64,000 bases of DNA from Datisca glomerata (lineage: Eukaryota; Streptophyta; Magnoliopsida; Cucurbitales; Datiscaceae), in NCBI GenBank assembly GCA_003255025.1, contig QANY01007306.1, positions 377,219 to 441,218 of the forward strand. Direction: 5' to 3'. The position numbers and the translations under genes are program-made. Below are positions 61,525-64,000 of the stretch, piece by piece; the first letter of the stretch is position 1, and each line of letters opens with the position of its first letter. The notes below the pieces were generated by a model, which was not told the origin of the DNA, did not search any database, and was given only the letters and a program-made list of their open reading frames with translations.

Positions 61525-62164
61525 CTCTGATTCTTCTTGTGAAATCGAGCGACTTGGAAGAAGCAAACAAGCGTTATGAGTTTTCTTCTCTATCAAATCT
61601 ATCTAAGCCTAGCGGCTAGGAATTATGAGTATTCCATCAGCTATGGGTTAGTGTTCCGCCACCGACATTGAAGACCAACGACTATGGGTTTTTCGTCGAA
61701 GTATGGTTGAATTTGTTGAAGTCGGTTTCGAAGCAGGGAATGTCTCTGTTGATTTCGATTACAAAGAAAGAGATGAAGTGATTTCGATTACAACATAAGA
61801 GATGGAGTTGATTTCTTCCTTTGATGAAGTCGGTTTTACAGGTATGGAATAAAGTTGAGTTCTTCAAAGGTAGGGGATGAAGTGAGTTTCATAGGTTGGA
61901 TTTTCCTTTGATTTGTGTGCTTTTTGGGTTGATTATACCAATGGCTTCCGTATGGTAGGGTTTCTTCAATCAGATGGTTGGGGTTCTTTGATGGGTCGTA
62001 TGGTCAAGTTTTGGAAAGGAAAAAAAATCTCTTTTAATGATCAATTATTGAATCCTCTTATATTTAGAGATTTTGATTTTTTTAATCAAAATAGATATTG
62101 TTACCAAGGATTAGGGAGGCCTAACACTCCCATTTACAAAATCATTATCAAGTTGTTCAGAATA
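61525..62164. other. Spacer without recognised gene
   Basis: Imperfect repeats of GATTTCGATTACAA and GATGAAGTCGGTTT occur at 61720-61880. Short open frames (61682-61867, 61913-62170) have no known motif. Confidence 0.4.
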
Positions 62165-63300
62165 CAATGAGGTAAACTAGATATAGAATGCATACAACAT
62201 TTCGGATTGCGGCTATAATGAGAAATAACATCAACAACGTTGTTAATATTTCTACTAACCCATCTAAAGTCACCTGCAAAGCTCCTAAACCTTATCCCTA
62301 AATCATCTACAAGATGACTTAATCTCTAATTTGAGTAAGACCCTGATTTAAGCCAATCAATAGCCACTTTTCAATCGGATTCAACTTCAATCATTCCCCA
62401 GCCATTACTTTCAGCCATTAGACATCAATCATCCATTGCAAATAGCTGAGCCTCAACAGGACTGAATGCCTGAATTTGCCATCCTAAAACACCTAAGATA
62501 TCCCCATGATGTTTTCTGGCGGTAGCTCCAATAACTGCTTTCCTTGGAACATCATGAAAAGAAGCATCACAGTTAAGTTTAACTACATTAGATTGAGGAG
62601 GAGACCATTTAGCAACTTTATTTTGATCTGATACATCAGCACTTCTTGATTCATCCATCACCAAGATAATGGGTGGATTGCAGGCCATCGAATAGCAGTT
62701 AGCAGTAGTATAAACTCTTCAATAATCAAAGAAAGATCCGACCTCTCTCTTTCAAACACACGAGTATTCCTCCCCTTCCATATGTGCCGACACAAGTAGA
62801 AAAATAGCAGATAACTACTTACAGGCTACTGTTAGGAATTCTTCAACTCTTCAAGCATCTTATAAAGCCAATCTCGGATATTACCAGAAGATAAACTGCT
62901 ATAAAGGTTAAGATTAGATCTAAACCAGATACTCCTGGTCCAATCACACTAAACAAAAAGATGTTCAACTTAGCATGGATGTTACATATAACGCATAACT
63001 CAGATTGAATTAATCTCTTTCAAAACATATCAGCTTTAGTAGGCAGAAAATTCTGAGCAGATCTTGAAAGAAAATATCTGACTTTAATTTCAACTTTGAG
63101 ATTCCAAATCAATTTCTAGAACCCTAGATTTAAAGAAGACGAAAAGCAATTGTTATCATTATCTGCTGAATGATAGCATGAGTTCACAATAAATCTTCTA
63201 TTTTTATTTAGAGGCCAAAATATGTCATCATCCATTTCTCATCTAGGAAGATAAATTGATAAAGTACATTTACTTATTGAGGGTGGGAACAATTGCTTAA
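62165..63300 (-). pseudogene. LINE-type ORF2 C-terminal fragment (zinc-binding RT and RNase H domains)
   Basis: Read on the - strand: DDDIFWPLNKNRRFIVNSCYH near 63235-63170 fits the reverse-transcriptase zinc-binding region. LPTKADMF...LCVICNIHAKLNIF near 63045-62950 fits its LPTKANL-type and CxxC motifs. Then KVAKWSPPQSNVVKLNCDASF (62610-62550) opens a plant non-LTR RNase H domain, which continues through GATARKHHGDILGVLGW, FSPVEAQLFAMDD and VSRNINNVVDV near 62230. Stops break the frame, and the polymerase part is missing upstream. Such domains also occur in LINE-derived stand-alone genes; decay makes that unlikely here. Confidence 0.75.
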
Positions 63301-63329
63301 CTCTATCATCCATTAGGGGCTCTAAATAT

Positions 63330-64000
63330 TTTATTATTAAGAAAAATTCAAAACCAATCTAAATCTCAAGTTGTCTCTAAGGATCCATTTTTGTGCGTTG
63401 GGGTGCGAAAAATGAAACATGTACAGCACAACCAAAAGTTCATAGATGAGAAATATTTGATTCTTGTCCGAGACAAATTGTAACGGTGATTTCATTTTGT
63501 AAGCAATGAGCCTTATGCGTACCAATGATGCAGCATGTAATATAGCATATATGCAAACAAAAATAGGTAATTTTGACCTCATTAGTAATAGTCTAGTAAT
63601 TAATTATAGTCATTTTAAGCAATGATTCTGCTAAACCATTTTGAGTATGAGTATGGGTAACATGATGTTCAACATCAATTTCAATTGACATGCAATAATC
63701 ATCAAATGCTTTTGATGTAATTTCATAGCATTCTCAAGGCAAATCGTCTTAATTGTATAACCACAAAATTATACTCGTATTCCAATTATTTGAGCCAATA
63801 ATCTAGCAAAAGTTACATTACGAGTGGAGAGAAGACTTACATGTGACCAACGTGTAAATGCATCTATTAGCACCATAAAAAATCGAAATAGATCACATGG
63901 TGAATGTGTAGGCCCACAAATACCTCTTTGAATGAGCTATAAAAATGTATATAATTCTGTCATATCTTTTGTTAAAGATGGCCAGATAATCAATTTTCCT
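63330..64000 (-). pseudogene. Ty1/copia integrase fragment, running off the window
   Basis: On the - strand from the window edge: IQRGICGPTHSPCDLFRFFMVLIDAFTRWSHVSLLSTRNVTFARLLAQIIG, interrupted here for reporting as IQRGICGPTHSPC, then FMVLIDAFTRWSHV, then LLSTRNVTFARLLAQII, marks the integrase core. AILHAASLVRIRLIAYKMKSP (63540-63480) and the VVLYMFHFSHPNAQKW segment follow. It belongs to a third copia family and contains stops. The rest lies beyond 64000. Confidence 0.75.

Overview
The window is nuclear DNA of a flowering plant, almost certainly a eudicot. The evidence is a ten-exon bystin gene with consensus plant splice sites, a plant-specific ROP-interactor (ICR/RIP) gene, an old plastid ndhD fragment, and a dense mix of plant Ty1/copia, MULE, hAT and LINE remnants in AT-rich DNA. 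The DUF1985 + Ulp1 element and the style of the copia elements recall cucurbits, but species cannot be fixed from the sequence. Only two genes look intact: bystin (+ strand, 8395-14009) and ICR (- strand, 33075-30856). Nearly everything else is mobile DNA or its debris.

Layout. 1-5.5 kb: a decayed MULE-type element with a DUF1985/Ulp1-like protease pseudogene (-), broken by a solo LTR (461-1738) and surrounded by repeats built on the palindrome GCTAGACCATGGTCTAGC. 5.7-7.45 kb: hAT-like debris and two blocks of a 42-bp minisatellite. 7.77-8.09 kb: plastid ndhD fragment, directly before the bystin promoter, which carries a site II motif and telo-boxes. 8.4-14.0 kb: bystin, with a 728-bp hAT-type element in intron 7 and an AT-AC U12-type last intron. 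14.7-19.3 kb: more palindrome repeat and a gag-only copia element with both LTRs. 22.1-23.7 kb: a complete small MULE with about 150-bp inverted repeats, a 9-bp target duplication and a GRF-zinc-finger-like ORF. 23.9-30.4 kb: one LTR split by a copia element (5-bp duplication GTAAC) and by a hAT element (8-bp duplication). 30.8-34.2 kb: ICR gene. 34.3-43.2 kb: AT-rich, apparently gene-free, with a 40-bp minisatellite in an LTR-like stretch and two strong hairpins. 43.2-47.7 kb: second DUF1985/Ulp1 copy (+). 47.9-61.5 kb: a tandem copia array with three LTRs and two internal regions, the second mostly deleted. 62.2-64 kb: LINE and copia fragments, the last running off the window.

The two genes are unrelated in function: bystin acts in 40S ribosome assembly, and ICR is a coiled-coil effector or scaffold for ROP GTPases. 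The splice models were made by eye from reading frame, splice consensus and family knowledge; no search or alignment program was run.
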